Position numbers and translations under genes: made by a program. Source: Sisyra terminalis (taxonomy: Eukaryota; Arthropoda; Insecta; Neuroptera; Sisyridae). Taken from it: a DNA stretch of 64,000 nucleotides. Below, piece by piece: positions 21,297-33,200 of this stretch. Every line of letters begins with the position of its first letter. Positions within the stretch are counted from its first letter, which is position 1. The stretch is taken from the NCBI GenBank assembly GCA_958496175.1, contig OY292275.1, forward strand, positions 33,433,701 through 33,497,700. The letters run 5' to 3'. The notes beneath the pieces were generated by a model. The model made no database searches and was not told where the DNA came from. It saw nothing but the letters and a program-made list of their open reading frames with translations.

Positions 21297-24200
21297 ATGG
21301 CCGAAGAAACAACGAAGTGTTTCAAACATCGGACTGAATTCTTAGCTGCCATAACTGGTATTTTTTTTATTTTACAAAAATTTTACTAAAAAAATCAAAT
21401 AGTTCACACATTACACAATTGAAATTGATAAATTTATAAACAATCACTTAGTAATGAAGGGGAAATTGTCTTTCCTATGTTTTTTCATAAATCTAAGAAT
21501 ATTTTAATTTCTTAGCTCTATATACACAAAATATATTACATATATTGAAATTATGAGAATAAGAAATCAAACATTTTATCTAGATAGCCTTTATATTGTC
21601 GAACATTCTTGAGGTCATCTGTGTACAATGAAAAGATCTTTGTACAAATGCTCACTGTTTCTTTTTTAAATTAATTTGAATAAAAATAATTTTCGGGTTT
21701 ATATTCCAATTTTATACAAATATTTTCTTTTAAATCACTAACATTAAATATATTTCTTTATTATTATATCTGCTTAAAGTTTCGTTATTAGAACCCGTGC
21801 TATTTTTGAAAAAATAGAGTAAAGGTTTATTAAATTCTTTCGACGATTTTTGAGAATAAAATATATCTTGTAGTTTTCGAGAAATGGAATATTTCGATAT
21901 GTTGATTCACGCTATTTTTACTTCCATGTAGAACTTGCAAGAGGTAAAAATTAAAATCTGGATTTTTAGGTAGTCTATAATAATACTAGTACGTGCTATG
22001 GTAAAATAATATCTGTTATGCAACAGTAATAGAATCGGAACATAACTTTGAGTTTCGTAAATTTTTCAGGTTTTATTACGAACTGTGTTTTAAAATGCTT
22101 AAGTTATTTTTAAAATTCTGCATTGACTTAATGTCTTCATCATTCACCAATAATAAATTAGATGTAATTTGAAAGCAAAGTACTTTTTCCTATCATAAAT
22201 AATATCAAATTAGCTCATAAGAATAATATTGAAGATGACGATTTTGGTATTTGACCTTTCAGTGCATCAAAAATGTGTAATATAGAACATTCAATATGAG
22301 TTTACGTCATTCAACACAAATGTAAAGTCTTAAAATTCAGTCGCTAGTCGCTAGTTTTTAGCGAAAAATATGGTCACATGACTAAAATGTAACATGTGCG
22401 CCATCTGAAAAAAATAGCGAAAAGGCTAAACTTTGTATACCTTTTTCGCTTGACTCTATTAGACATCTCATGCATGTTATATAAAAAAATAAGTGACCTT
22501 CTACAAAATTTAAATGTTAACATTTTATTTTTGTGTTTTTTATGAATATAAACTTAATAGAATTTCCTTCCTAGAAGGAAAATCGTATGATAGATTTCAT
22601 TTAAAAACTAATATATGTACAGGGTACGGCAAAAATAACTTCCACTAGGGGTGTCCACTTAAAACATACATCAATGTTTTTATTACATATAAAATATCGA
22701 AACCCTGCATCGATTTTTTCAACATCAAATATTTTCCGCAAAAATTAGTGACTTTTGCGACTAACTAATCACCAAGTGATAAAGATGAACTGTCTATATA
22801 TTTACGTAATCCTGTAGAACGAAGACTCAAAGAAAACCAGTTGGAAATCAGGCTAATATAAAAGTTCAGTTTCCTAAGCTTTATAGAATTGCCTTCAAAT
22901 TCTTAGCTGCTGTGGGGAATTCTATTCCATCCAAATGCTTATTTTCAAAGGCTGCTCAAATAGGCAACCAAATGAAGAATAGGATGAAAGAAAAACGATA
23001 TAGTTAACTTTTGCTTCCTAAAATTCTGCCTAAACAGCATTGGTCTTAAACTGGTTAAATTCTTCGAAATAAGTTATAAGATATTTAATATTTTTTTAAT
23101 GTTATAACGTTAAATGTTTAACGCTTTATACTTTATAATAAAATCTTTAGCGACTCTAGAGTTCATAAAAATCTGCTGTAGAGAAATATCGAAAGTTTGC
23201 TCGAAACGAGGACCGAACCCAAAACCTAGCAGTTTTGAAGCGATCACCTAGACCCCTCGACCACCAGTAGGCTTGTAGACTTTAATATTTATTTCTGTTT
23301 TTTATGTATTGTAATCGTCTTATATTCTAATTAAACATTTCTATTAGTTGGTATATTTTCTTTCACTAAAAAATCTATATCTCATCTCACTATTTCGGTT
23401 TGATAATTCTCCTATACGATTACTCATAAAATTTAACACATCATAACTACAGCATTGCTCTATTGGTATAGCATTATTACTCTAACTATGCATACTCATT
23501 CATCACGTACCAAACTAAAGACAATGACCTTTTTAAGGCAACGAAAATTTGATAATTATCTAATTTTTGCGGAAAATATTTGATGTTGAAAAAATCGATG
23601 CAGGGTTTCGATATTTTATATGTAATAAAAACATTGATGTAAGTTTTAACTGGATACCCCTAGCGGAAGTTATTTTTGCCGTACCCTGTTCATATATTAG
23701 TTTTTAAATGAAAACTATCATACGATTTTCCTTCTAGGAAGGAAAATCTTTCTTCTATGAAGTTTATATTCATAAAAAACACAAAAATAAAATGTTAACA
23801 TTTAAATTTTGTATAAGGTCACTTATTTTTATTTTGGTTAAATATTTGTTAATAAAAAAGGTATTAAATTCAAATTGTTATTTTTTACAATTGAAAATTC
23901 TAATCAGAAGCTGGGATTTCAAAGTGGTCCATTTTAACGTTCAATAAAGTAAAGCGATAAAGGGAAAACGTAATATTAACTTTTGATAATAGTTATTTTA
24001 ATGAGAAAAAAATTAATGACTTGTAAAATTGTTTATGCATTAGCATTTGATATTTCTAAGAAACAGATTCACGAAAAAAAATAGAGAATTTTCTCTGAAT
24101 GAAAAAATTTGTATGCTACAAAGACAAGGAAATACAATTTTGATCATGCTTATTATAATTATAAGAGCGTAGTTTTGTATTATTCTTAATTATGTAACCT

Positions 24201-27200
24201 TCAACTGCCTACTGTTTTGTATTTACTTTTACTGAAATGTATCTATTGTTAAATCAATGATTGGTCAATAATTCATAATTACTTGAAATTATTTGGATAA
24301 GAATACTTATAAGCGTTTTGTAATTATGTAAAACTAAAAATTTTAAAATCAAACCTTCCACATATTATTTCATTCTATAAAGTTTATAATGATGAAAAAT
24401 GATGTAGTTATTACCTACAAAAACAATATTTGCGTACTTAAGTACATACCTACTACACACCTACGTTGTATAATTTTAAAATTTTTAAACTTAATCACAA
24501 TTTGAACGTTCTGTGTATATATATACCACACAAAAGATGATTTTAATTTAGAGAAAATGGTTCTACATAATTATATTACATCAGTTCTAGGTTTAAAAAA
24601 AATAAAGATTAATTGAAAAGACAGATTTATTTTAAAAAAGATTTGTAAAATGTCAAATAATTTGTAATTTGAGCTTTTTAAATATTTTGGTTGAAATAAG
24701 AGGAAACTAAGTACATAAAAAACAAAGCTGTGAAAAAATATGAACTTTGGCAATGTTTATAATCATTCTATTATTTTTTATTCCTTCTATAATTTGCTCA
24801 GAAAAATATATTTATTCATTTATATGTGAAATTGTAATAATTCGAAAAAAAATCTTTTGAATTTTAATAACTGTTTTAAGAATAAATTATTTTTAATATG
24901 AAATCTTATAAAATGGGTTTTTGAATATCAAGAAGGTTAGAATATTATATAGGATTAAAAATTGATTTCGAAATGTTTGTAATATATTTTAATCTTAAAA
25001 ATTAAGATTCTTTAATTCATGTTCATGTAAATAAAAGTTGTTTAATGAAAAAGCAGAATCACTTTGCTTTAAGCCATTTTTGATTTGACTCTAAAATAGG
25101 GTTCTTCTTAAGAGTGTTACCAAAATGTCTGCCTAAGTTATAATATCTACAATAGATACTTTGCCTAAAAATGCAAGTTAGGTGTTTGGTATAATTGGTA
25201 CATAATTTTAAATTCCAGAAGATAATAAAGGATAATATAGTATGATGTCTTAATAATAAGTACATATAATGTAATAACGCTGGCTATTTTTAAATGTACA
25301 ATTTCAAACGCCTTTTTATTCTCTTTTTTTCCACAAAGAAACTTATTTTATTTTTAACATCATAACACAACCGAAAGCACAAGTGAAGTCATTTTAAATA
25401 GGTTAAAGCTGTATAGTGTATAAAAGATACAACTATACAAATCTCTTTTAAAAAAACCTCAGTAAAGTTTTCGAGTAATACTTCAAATTTGAAATCACAC
25501 ATATTTTATTTATACTAGATTTTGATAGCCCTTTCTTTTTAAATAATCTATTGCAACATCTTCACAGTGCAAGCGCTGGAAGTAGTTGGGTATGTAAAAT
25601 GTGAGGACTGAATTCTACCAATAGATTTAAGTAAAGAAAAGCTTAAAGCTTAATGATAGTTATTTTGTCACTTCATTTGTTGGGTTTTTTATTTCTTTTT
25701 GAATAATTGAATCTTAGTAGTATAAAGCAGTGGTGAGACCCAGAATGACTTACGACTATCTAGTTTGGTGGCCGAAAACTGATCAGGCACAGGCGAGGAG
25801 GTAACTTAGCCAAGTTCAGAGATTTGTATCTATCTTTGATTAACGAGATCTTTTAGCTCTCGTACAGCTGCTTTAGAAGTTCATTTAGCCTTCCTCCCAT
25901 TGAGCTTGTAATTCAAGAAGAGGAAGGAAAGGAAGCTATACAAAATAGTTATGCTGCAGGAGAAAAAATAATTAGGAACTCAAGGAACTGATTAAATGAT
26001 ACCGTGTTTTCGTTTGATGACTTTCTTGGTGACAATTGATGGACCAAACGAAAAATGAGAAGACTATGATAATAAAATACTGTCATATAGCCTGCCTTAC
26101 TGATGGCTCTGTGGCAGATAGTGGATCTGGCGTTGGTATATACGGAGAAGCTTAGACGTATAAACTTTCAGTACAATTGAGTATAAGAAACACTTTATTA
26201 CTTGGCTGAAATATATGTTGTACAGACTTGTGTGTGGGAATGTTTACGGATATGCTTGGAAAACAGCAAAATTCGTGTACCATCCGACAACACAACTGAT
26301 CTGGCCACCGAAAACCAAGTAACACTGGACTGGGTACCGGGCCATAAGGGCCATACTGGAGAATGAAAAGGCAGATGTTTTTACTCGTCGAGAAGTGTAG
26401 ACACTATTCGTAGGACCATGAGCAGTGTTTGGGGTTACAAAATTGGCCTTAAGAAAAATCATCAAAGAGGGGATTAATACTAATCATTAATCTTTATGAT
26501 GCAACATCAAGAGGCAAAAACACAGCAAAAGAATTATGAGAAATTATTCTTATAATCTAACTGTTGAAATACTAAATTTAAGTAGATCTTAAGCCAGGTT
26601 GGAGACAGACCTCAAATCTGGTCATTGTGGCCGGAGAAAGCATCTTTTAAACTATTGGCGTACTGTTGAATCCTCCAATTAGCATATTCTGTCTAATAGA
26701 AGATGAAACTGCCTATCATATTCTATTAGGCTACAGTACTCTGTCTTTATGGTGACTAAAAGAGCTGGGGAGCTCCGACTAGTAAATTACTCTAACACTC
26801 TCTTGTTCGCCAGTTATTGAATTATGCTTGACTTCTCGATTTACAACAGTTAAAATAGGAACCCAGGGATCACAAAAAGCCTTAAGTTGCAGTTTTAAAG
26901 CACTCCTTTTTCCAAACCTCCTATTCTGGTTAACCATATGGAAACAAAATGGAACCTTAAAAGCTTTTTTTTTTGTCGTTTGCCCACAAATCACTTTCAT
27001 CATTAAAAATATTTACAACTTATATATGGTTAATATATTCATTAAAATTTTTGCAGCCATGCTTCAGAATTTCCTGTATAAAAAAGATGAAAGGGGAGAA
27101 ACATTACAGATAATTTAAAAGAATGATGAAAAAATATAGAAAAAAAAGTTTTTTTTATTTAAAGTGACAAAAGGTTGAGGAATTGGGACATTTTTTCTAT

Positions 27201-29135
27201 GATCCCACTGGCGAATTAAAAGATATTTGAAAGGAATTATTTAAACGTAATGAAGTAGTAGTAACATTGCAAATTGTATATGTTTTACAACGTTTTAATT
27301 ATTTTTTCTTTGAATTCATTATGTTGATCAAATAAAGATAAATTAATGATTACTTAATTACTGATACAAATAGTTTTGATAAATTAATTAAAATTAAATG
27401 AGTTATGTCTTTAGTAACCGATTCTCTAATGATTCGTATACACGAAAAAGCTTCCTACGTTATTGACATTATTTTCATTACTCAGTTTTATTTATAATAT
27501 GATATTAGAATATGTAAATTAGAATATAATATCTAAGATATAAGTATATCGATCTAATAATTCTAATGTTAATAATTAGATACCTGTAAAATACATTTTG
27601 CTTCTTTATTACAATGTTTATTTTATAAACTTAATTGTATGTGTTTATAACAAAAACTTAAACGATTAAGGAAATAAATTGTTAATTCATATTTCCGTTT
27701 GAATTTGACAAGTTTTATGAATATAATTAATTGTTTGGAGAAAATATAATGAATTGTCTAGTAATTACTAAAGAGTAATTTGCTCCAAATGAAAATTGCT
27801 TTTAATTTTTTCTAATTTCTAGGTACACTGTCTTTGTTTACCTCCGGTACGCATTTTGGTTGGGTGGGACCAACAATACTTCATTTAAAAAACGATGACT
27901 CACCAATTCCAATAAGTAACGTGGAAGCATCATGGATAGCAGGAATGCTACCATTAGGAGGAATTTTCGGACCAGTTCTCGGTACATGGGCTGCTGATCA
28001 TTTTGGACGTAAAACAGCATCATTATTGACAGCCTTGCCATCTCTAATTACTTGGCTATTGATTTATTTAGCGACAAACGTTTACACCTTGTATATAGCT
28101 CAATTTCTCGCTGGAATATCAGTCGGTGCTTGTTTTGCAGTTATGCCAATGTATACTGGCGAAATTTCTTCGCCAAAAATCCGCGGGAAGCTTGGAAACT
28201 TTATTTCACTTCAATTTAATTTTGGAATCCTTGTAGAATATTTAGTCGTACCTTACACATCACTGAAAACCAATGCTGTATTAATCGCACTGATTCCATT
28301 ACTATTTTTAGTCACGTTTATGTGGATGCCAGAATCTCCGTATTTTTATTTGATGATAAATGATGAAAAAAGCGCAGTAAAATCGTTAATAAAATTACGA
28401 CGGACTAAAGAAGTACAACCCGAGTTGAAATCAATAAAAGATGGTTTATCGCTTCTTCAATCAGAATCGGAAAGTAAATGGAACATTTTTAAAATTAGAA
28501 GTAATAGGAAAGCATTGTTCATTGTCCTTGGTATGATAACAGCACAAGAATTTTCTGGATTGAATGCTATTATTTATTATGCACAAATAATTTTTTCTCA
28601 AGCCAACTCGTCTATATCGGCAAATTTTTCTGGAGCAATTCTAGCAGTCGCTACTTTAATAATAACAATATTTTGTAGTTTTTTAGTTGACTCATGGGGT
28701 CGTAGACCATTGCTGCTTTTATCATCTTCATTGGTAACCATCCCTTTATTTACCAATGGACTATTTTTCTATCTTCAACACATTAATTATGAACATTTAT
28801 CTTCTCTTACTTTGCTGCCGGTTATAAGTTTAATTCTTTATAGACTTTTATTCGGTTTAGGCTTAGGTCCATTGCCTTACGTGTGTGTGAGTGAAATGTT
28901 TCCAACGAATATAAAAGGTGTAGCGACAAGCCTAGTTTCTATTTACGGTTCAATTACTGGTTTTATTGTTGCTAAATTGTATCAAATAATGATAGATAAC
29001 TATGGTGTGTATACGGTTTTTTGGAGTTTTGCCGGATGTTGCATATTGGGAACCGCTTTCATGTATTTTACCGTACCGGAGACAAAAGGCCGAACGTTGG
29101 AAAAAATTCAAGAAGAATTGCGCGGTGACGCTTAA
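21297..29135 (+). CDS. Tret1-like MFS sugar transporter, copy 3 (two exons)
   Basis: This is a plasma-membrane facilitated sugar carrier of the insect trehalose/hexose transporter group. Exon 1 is 21297-21357 and encodes 20 residues ending LAAIT. Exon 2 is 27823-29135, and the 6.5-kb intron has GGTATT and TTCTAG borders and the same phase 1 as copy 1. The protein is 457 residues with a short cytosolic N-tail and about 12 helices. Motifs are THFGW near 30, DHFGRK 79-84, YTGEI..PKIRG after TM4, PESPYF 190-195, QEFSGLNAIIYY 262-273 with the sugar-contact Asn and Tyr pair intact, DSWGRR 310-315, GLGLGPLP 365-372, SEMFPTN and PETKG 439-443. It is the most canonical of the three copies and closest to copy 2. 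The intron carries a long inverted repeat with hAT remnants and a decayed non-LTR element. Trehalose as the substrate is inferred, not shown. Confidence 0.92.
22337..22395. repeat. Degraded partial copy of the 17517-17650 MITE
   Basis: CAGTCGCTAGTCGCTAG, then AGCGAAAAATATGGTCAC and a TGACTAAAATGTAAC block match complements within 17517-17650. The far arm is missing or eroded. Confidence 0.45.
22837..23007 (+). pseudogene. hAT transposase C-terminal remnant
   Basis: An open stretch ending at a TAA (23005-23007) reads FPKLYRIAFKFLAAVGNSIP, then SKCLFSKAAQIGNQMKNRMK. This is the hAT dimerisation signature (P.SERLFSKAG.I...RNRL) with several changed residues. Nothing of the catalytic part remains upstream. 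It is a fossil of the element bounded by the long inverted repeat, or of one inserted into it. Confidence 0.65.
23205..23275 (-). repeat. tRNA-derived fragment (SINE-like)
   Basis: On the minus strand a TGGTCGAGGGGTCTAGG stretch resembles the tRNA A box (TRGCNNAGNNGG type). It is followed 26 bases later by GGGTTCGGTCC, close to the B box (GGTTCGANTCC). The cloverleaf is not convincing, so a SINE head or tRNA pseudogene is likelier than a working tRNA. Confidence 0.35.
23835..25727. other. Intron 1 of transporter copy 3, unfeatured part
   Basis: AT-rich intron sequence with no paired repeats or coding resemblance that I could see. Two minus-strand open stretches (24571-24753 and 25059-25265) look random. 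Confidence 0.35.
25728..26800 (+). pseudogene. Decayed non-LTR retrotransposon ORF2 (RNase H end)
   Basis: Broken frames spell typical pieces in the right order. AVVRPRMTYDYLVWWPKTDQ lies at about 25733, and an LVQLL/LPPIELVIQE stretch follows at about 25860-25920. The RNase H start is TDGSVADSGSGVGIYGEA (about 26100-26155), and VTLDWVPGHKGHTG lies at about 26310-26363. A CGRRKHLLNYWR then DETAYHILLGYS zinc-knuckle-like tail ends the series at about 26630-26745. The order fits Jockey/R1-type elements with RNase H. Many stops and frameshifts show long decay. It lies in the intron of transporter copy 3. Confidence 0.65.
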
Positions 29136-29308
29136 ATTTGCTTCCGTAGAAATGAATAATAGAAAAAATAATGAATTTATTTAAAGTTTCTGCTAATAGC
29201 AGTTTAGTTTTTTCCCGCACAGTTTATACTGCATAGAAACAATATATTTATATAAATGTGTAGTACATCTTTTAAAATTTTTTTTTGGCAAGAACTTCTG
29301 CATCACTA

Positions 29309-29314
29309 AATAAA
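29309..29314 (+). terminator. Poly(A) signal of transporter copy 3
   Basis: AATAAA lies 174 bases after the stop codon and is the first canonical hexamer I noticed downstream of the third transporter. Confidence 0.45.
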
Positions 29315-30459
29315 ACCAATTAGTGAACTATAGAAAAAATATATCTTCAATTTAAATATGTATTGAGTAATAAAAAATCAAAAAGCTCAAAAAAATATTT
29401 TATAACCATACGCACAGGATACTGTAAGTTTTTTTACTTATAGAAGCAAAATTTTCCATTTTAATAAATAACATTTAATAAGTTAAACACTGCTTCATTA
29501 GGAATGAGACATTGAGTAGAAAAACCGATTTTTCTCTTTTATATAGTATGCGATTTAAGAAAATTCATTTTTTATTGAAAAGAAACATACCAAATCAAAA
29601 TTGGAAAAATCGATTATTTCTTCTTATTTGAAAGAACCCTTGCATTTCTTTATTCTGTGTATGTTAAATTAAGTGTGATGAATTGAAAATTATTGATCAT
29701 TTACTATCATTATTAATAATTACTAACAGTCGTGGAAAAAGTAAATATTTTTATAATTTATAACTTTTCCTTACGACTCTGGATTTAATATCTGGACTCG
29801 GGAGGGTTGTGTACATAAAAATCAACAGTGGACAAAAAATGTATTCTTAATATCGATTTTTCCGATATTAAAATTGATTTTATTGACGAAATAATCGTTT
29901 TCTTCCACATAATCGATTATTTGTCCGAATCCCTACTATGTAGATATATCTCCTTTTTGGACATAGGTATATACTAGCAGAGTATGTAACTACCATTATA
30001 ATAATAGACCGATAACATTGATAATTACACAATTTAAAAGGATTTAAAAACCGATATTTAATTGCATATATATGAAGAAAATACAATGAGAAACATAATA
30101 TTAGATAGGAAAAAGACAAATAACTCTTTGTAGTGTTATTTTAAACTATACAATTCCATTATTTGTAATTTATACCTATTAGTTGTAATTTATACCTTGC
30201 AATTATTAAATGCCAAAAATATTTTAAGGACTATTTGAATAGTTTATTAGTATAAGTATTAGTATTAATAAAATGCATTTATTAAAATTTAGAAATCATC
30301 ATTAAAATGGTGATTTAATATTGTAAAATGTACAAAATTTGTTCGTTGAGAAATAAAAATAAAGTATATTTCAAGATTCATATAAAAGCTTTTTAAAATA
30401 AATATGCTGCACGTACGCCCTCGAGACATAAGCGTGGAAATCTTTTCATAATTAGCACG
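29315..30459. other. Start of the gene-poor region
   Basis: AT-rich DNA with no recognised gene, element end or paired repeat. Confidence 0.35.
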
Positions 30460-31130
30460 TAATTTTTAAGTTTTTGTAATCTTTTTTTGATTATTGGATA
30501 TTCAAAAGTAACAACTTTGATAAAATAAATTTTAAAATTGAAAGATAAATTAAAGTGCAAATATTTTTTTCTATTAACCTTTCAAGATTCAATTTTAAAT
30601 GTTTACATTCTTTTCCTTTTAAAAACGAAAATCTGCTACCCGTACAAAGAGTTTTTCACAATTTTTCGGATGCAGGTAATTATTAAAAATCGTTTCAAAC
30701 TATTTATAAGAAGTCTTTAATGTTTTTAATCGACCAATTTTTATAGTCAAAATAATAGATTTTATTCTTAATTTATTTTATAATCCATTAATTAATCCCT
30801 GTTTTCCTGTCCTTAAATACAATTTACATTTTTAATTTTACAGGACACCAACTTCAACGTATGCTTTATTAAATTAGAAAAGAATTATCAAGATCGGTTT
30901 TTTTACGGCTGTGTTAATGGATTTTATTCCAACAAACCATCAAGCAAACCTACTGATTATCTGAGTTTTTTATTTTGAAGGGGACCAACTTCAATACATA
31001 CCCTATGAAATGAAAAATAATTACTAAAATCGGACAATCGTGTGAATAATGCTTGTTGATCATCCAACGATACAGATATACAATAAAAAAACGAAAGAAT
31101 ACGTGTCGAACTAAGGACGTCTTTTTTTGT
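30460..31130 (+). repeat. Interspersed repeat, about 650 bp, copy 1 (partner at 38210-38850)
   Basis: Ordered blocks shared with 38210-38850 are an AAAATCTGCTACCCGTACAA-like stretch, AGTTTTTCACAATTTTTCGG, AGGACACCAACTTCAACGTA-like lines, GAGAGTTATCAAAATC-like lines and a second ACCAACTTCAATA unit. Two ACCAACTTCAA-type units stand about 125 bases apart within the copy. It looks like a retroelement 3' end, but no coding part is preserved. Confidence 0.5.
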
Positions 31131-32321
31131 ACGTTAAAAATAGGTGTAAAATTCTATTTATTTTCCAGGATATTTTTAAATTCTAATTAATCACTGTTTT
31201 TTCTGATATATTTAGAAGTGTTTGATAAAGATAATTCTATGTGACCATGAACTGTCTTGTATTAATACAAACTTGTGAGGAAGTGTTAAATAAATAACAA
31301 ACTATTAACTTGAGTAGTTGACAATATGAGATTATTTAAGTAACTGACAAACCACATATGTGTAAAAAGGATATAATCATATTAAATCGTAGTATGTACT
31401 CTCATTGAATTGAATTATGAATATAAAATCAAATAAAGAAGTACATTAATGTAAATAAAATACATAAGTAAGTACATATAATATGGTATAGGTAGATATT
31501 TGGTTTATATATATTAAAATTAGTCAAAACAATTTTCAATCATATGTTCTGTCTACAAAGTAAAAAGTCTTCTATTTTATTGTCATCGAATATCTTCTTA
31601 AAATCAATAGAACCTCTTACGCTTGATTTGAGTTATCTTTGAAAATAACTGTATTTGGAATTATAATTTTATTACTATTTAAATTTCCTAATTTTTGATA
31701 TATAGAAAATGAAAGCCTTTTCTTTGATTTTTATTTAATTTTTTTTTTTCTTTTATAAAAGAAAGAATTTTTGTTTTTTGAAAAATTAAATGAGGTATTT
31801 TTGATGATCATAAAACAATTGTTGAAATGAATTGCTACGACAAAATAGGAAACATAACTTTTGAGCTATAACATTGGGGCACATTGTCTATTATTTTTAT
31901 TAAATAAAAGATATCCAGCATAAATCATCCAATTTATGTCTTAAAATTCTGATACAGGATTATGAAAAATTGGTGATAAACATATTGAATTTTGATGGGA
32001 AGAATACAATACTATTGTTACAAAGAGAAAGCATCCTCGAATAACACATATAAAAAATTTTTATGGAAGAATGGCAATCATGGAGATGCTAAGTTCTTAT
32101 CTCATAACAAGGAAACTAATTTGTAATATTTAACGATTTACAAAGTTAATAAAAATCCTTTATTCGTGTAATAGTCACAATAGTTATACAGCAATAATAC
32201 ATCAATTAAAAAACGTAAGGAGTCTCACTTCGCCTGCCTAGCGAAACATTAATGAAGTAAAATTATATTACGCAAACTGAGAAAATCCGACCTTACTTTC
32301 TTTTTAATTTTATTTTATAAC
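31131..32321. other. Unfeatured AT-rich stretch
   Basis: I see no gene, element or repeat with a second copy here. Confidence 0.3.
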
Positions 32322-33200
32322 TAGCTGTCACCCTCCCGTTTCGCTGGATGAATTATAAAATCAAGCCTTAAAATATGATTGGTAGATTTCTTTTAATATA
32401 TACATACATATAAGATGTATGCTTGCTAAATTTTTTATTTACTATCTTATGAAGAATGATAACTCCATAGTATTTACATAATTTTTGTTCTTATACATAT
32501 TATTGCTATTAAGCTACGTAATTCCATGGTTGATTTTGATTCAGTATGTAAAAGAATACTCAAATAAAATATTTTAATGTAAATAAGTTCTCATTTGAAG
32601 TTCCTCTTAATGTATGGCATTTTAGGTTTTCCCTTCAGGTACTAACAAGACTAGGTCGCCAGATGAACTTACTTTCGCGAAGGCCCCATAAAACTGGTCG
32701 TATGGGAAGCATTTTCCACTCAAATCGTTTCTTATTGCTTCCAGTGACCAGGTGAATTAAATGTACAAAGAGGCTCCACAGAATAGCTTACAGCATCGCC
32801 CATGTGCACCAAAGTGTTCAGAGATTTGAACTGGTATTCTGGCTTTCAAATGATATCAACAGTGTCGTTGGCATTTTTTTTCGTTTTATGGCAGCAATAA
32901 GTTTGTTTCTTTTGTAAAGTTAGATCTTAAAAGGTATTTTATTTTTAAAATCATTTAATGTTTCGTGTTTAATGGCATTTAATTATTAAATTTGAAATTT
33001 CGACTATTGATCTGGCCATACGTAATCCCATATAAACTTTGTCACCCCTTTTTACCTTTTTAGGGGAAAAATATTTGAAAATTATTTGTTATCGGATACC
33101 TATTTCATATAAAAAATGCACCCTCCAAATTTCACGTCTCTAGGATTAGCGATTTAGGCTGAGAGTTGATCCATTAGTTAATCAGTCAATCAGGATCAGA
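32322..33200 (+). repeat. Widespread-type insect interspersed repeat, interrupted
   Basis: The left part begins ACTAGCTGTCACCCTCCCGT then TTCGCTGGAT. The right part (about 33010-33195) has AATCCCATATAAACTTTGTC, then ACCCCTTTTTACCTTTTTAG, TTATCGGATACCTATTTCAT, CCAAATTTCACGTCTCTAGG and a GTTAATCAGTCAATCAGGATC end. This order matches a repeat seen across many insect genomes that usually runs from CTAGCTG to the GTCAGTCAG motif. About 550 bases in the middle look foreign to it. The superfamily is not assigned. Confidence 0.5.

Larger units (their letters stand above)
22485..23834. mobile_element. Long inverted repeat (arms about 265-275 bp) around a hAT remnant
   Basis: The arms 22485-22749 and 23561-23834 are near-identical inverted copies. 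Landmarks in both are ATAAGTGACCTT, AAATGTTAACATTTTATTTT, CTTCCTAGAAGGAAAATCGT, ACAGGGTACGGCAAAAATAA, GTTTTTATTACATATAAAAT and TCGAAACCCTGCATCGATTT. The 0.8-kb middle holds a hAT transposase C-terminus and a tRNA-like fragment. The whole lies in the intron of transporter copy 3 and could fold into a very long hairpin in the pre-mRNA. Confidence 0.75.

Noticed and set aside
26828..27118. Plus-strand 96-codon open stretch
   Set aside because: It follows the decayed non-LTR element and mostly mirrors a minus-strand open stretch. No domain is recognisable.
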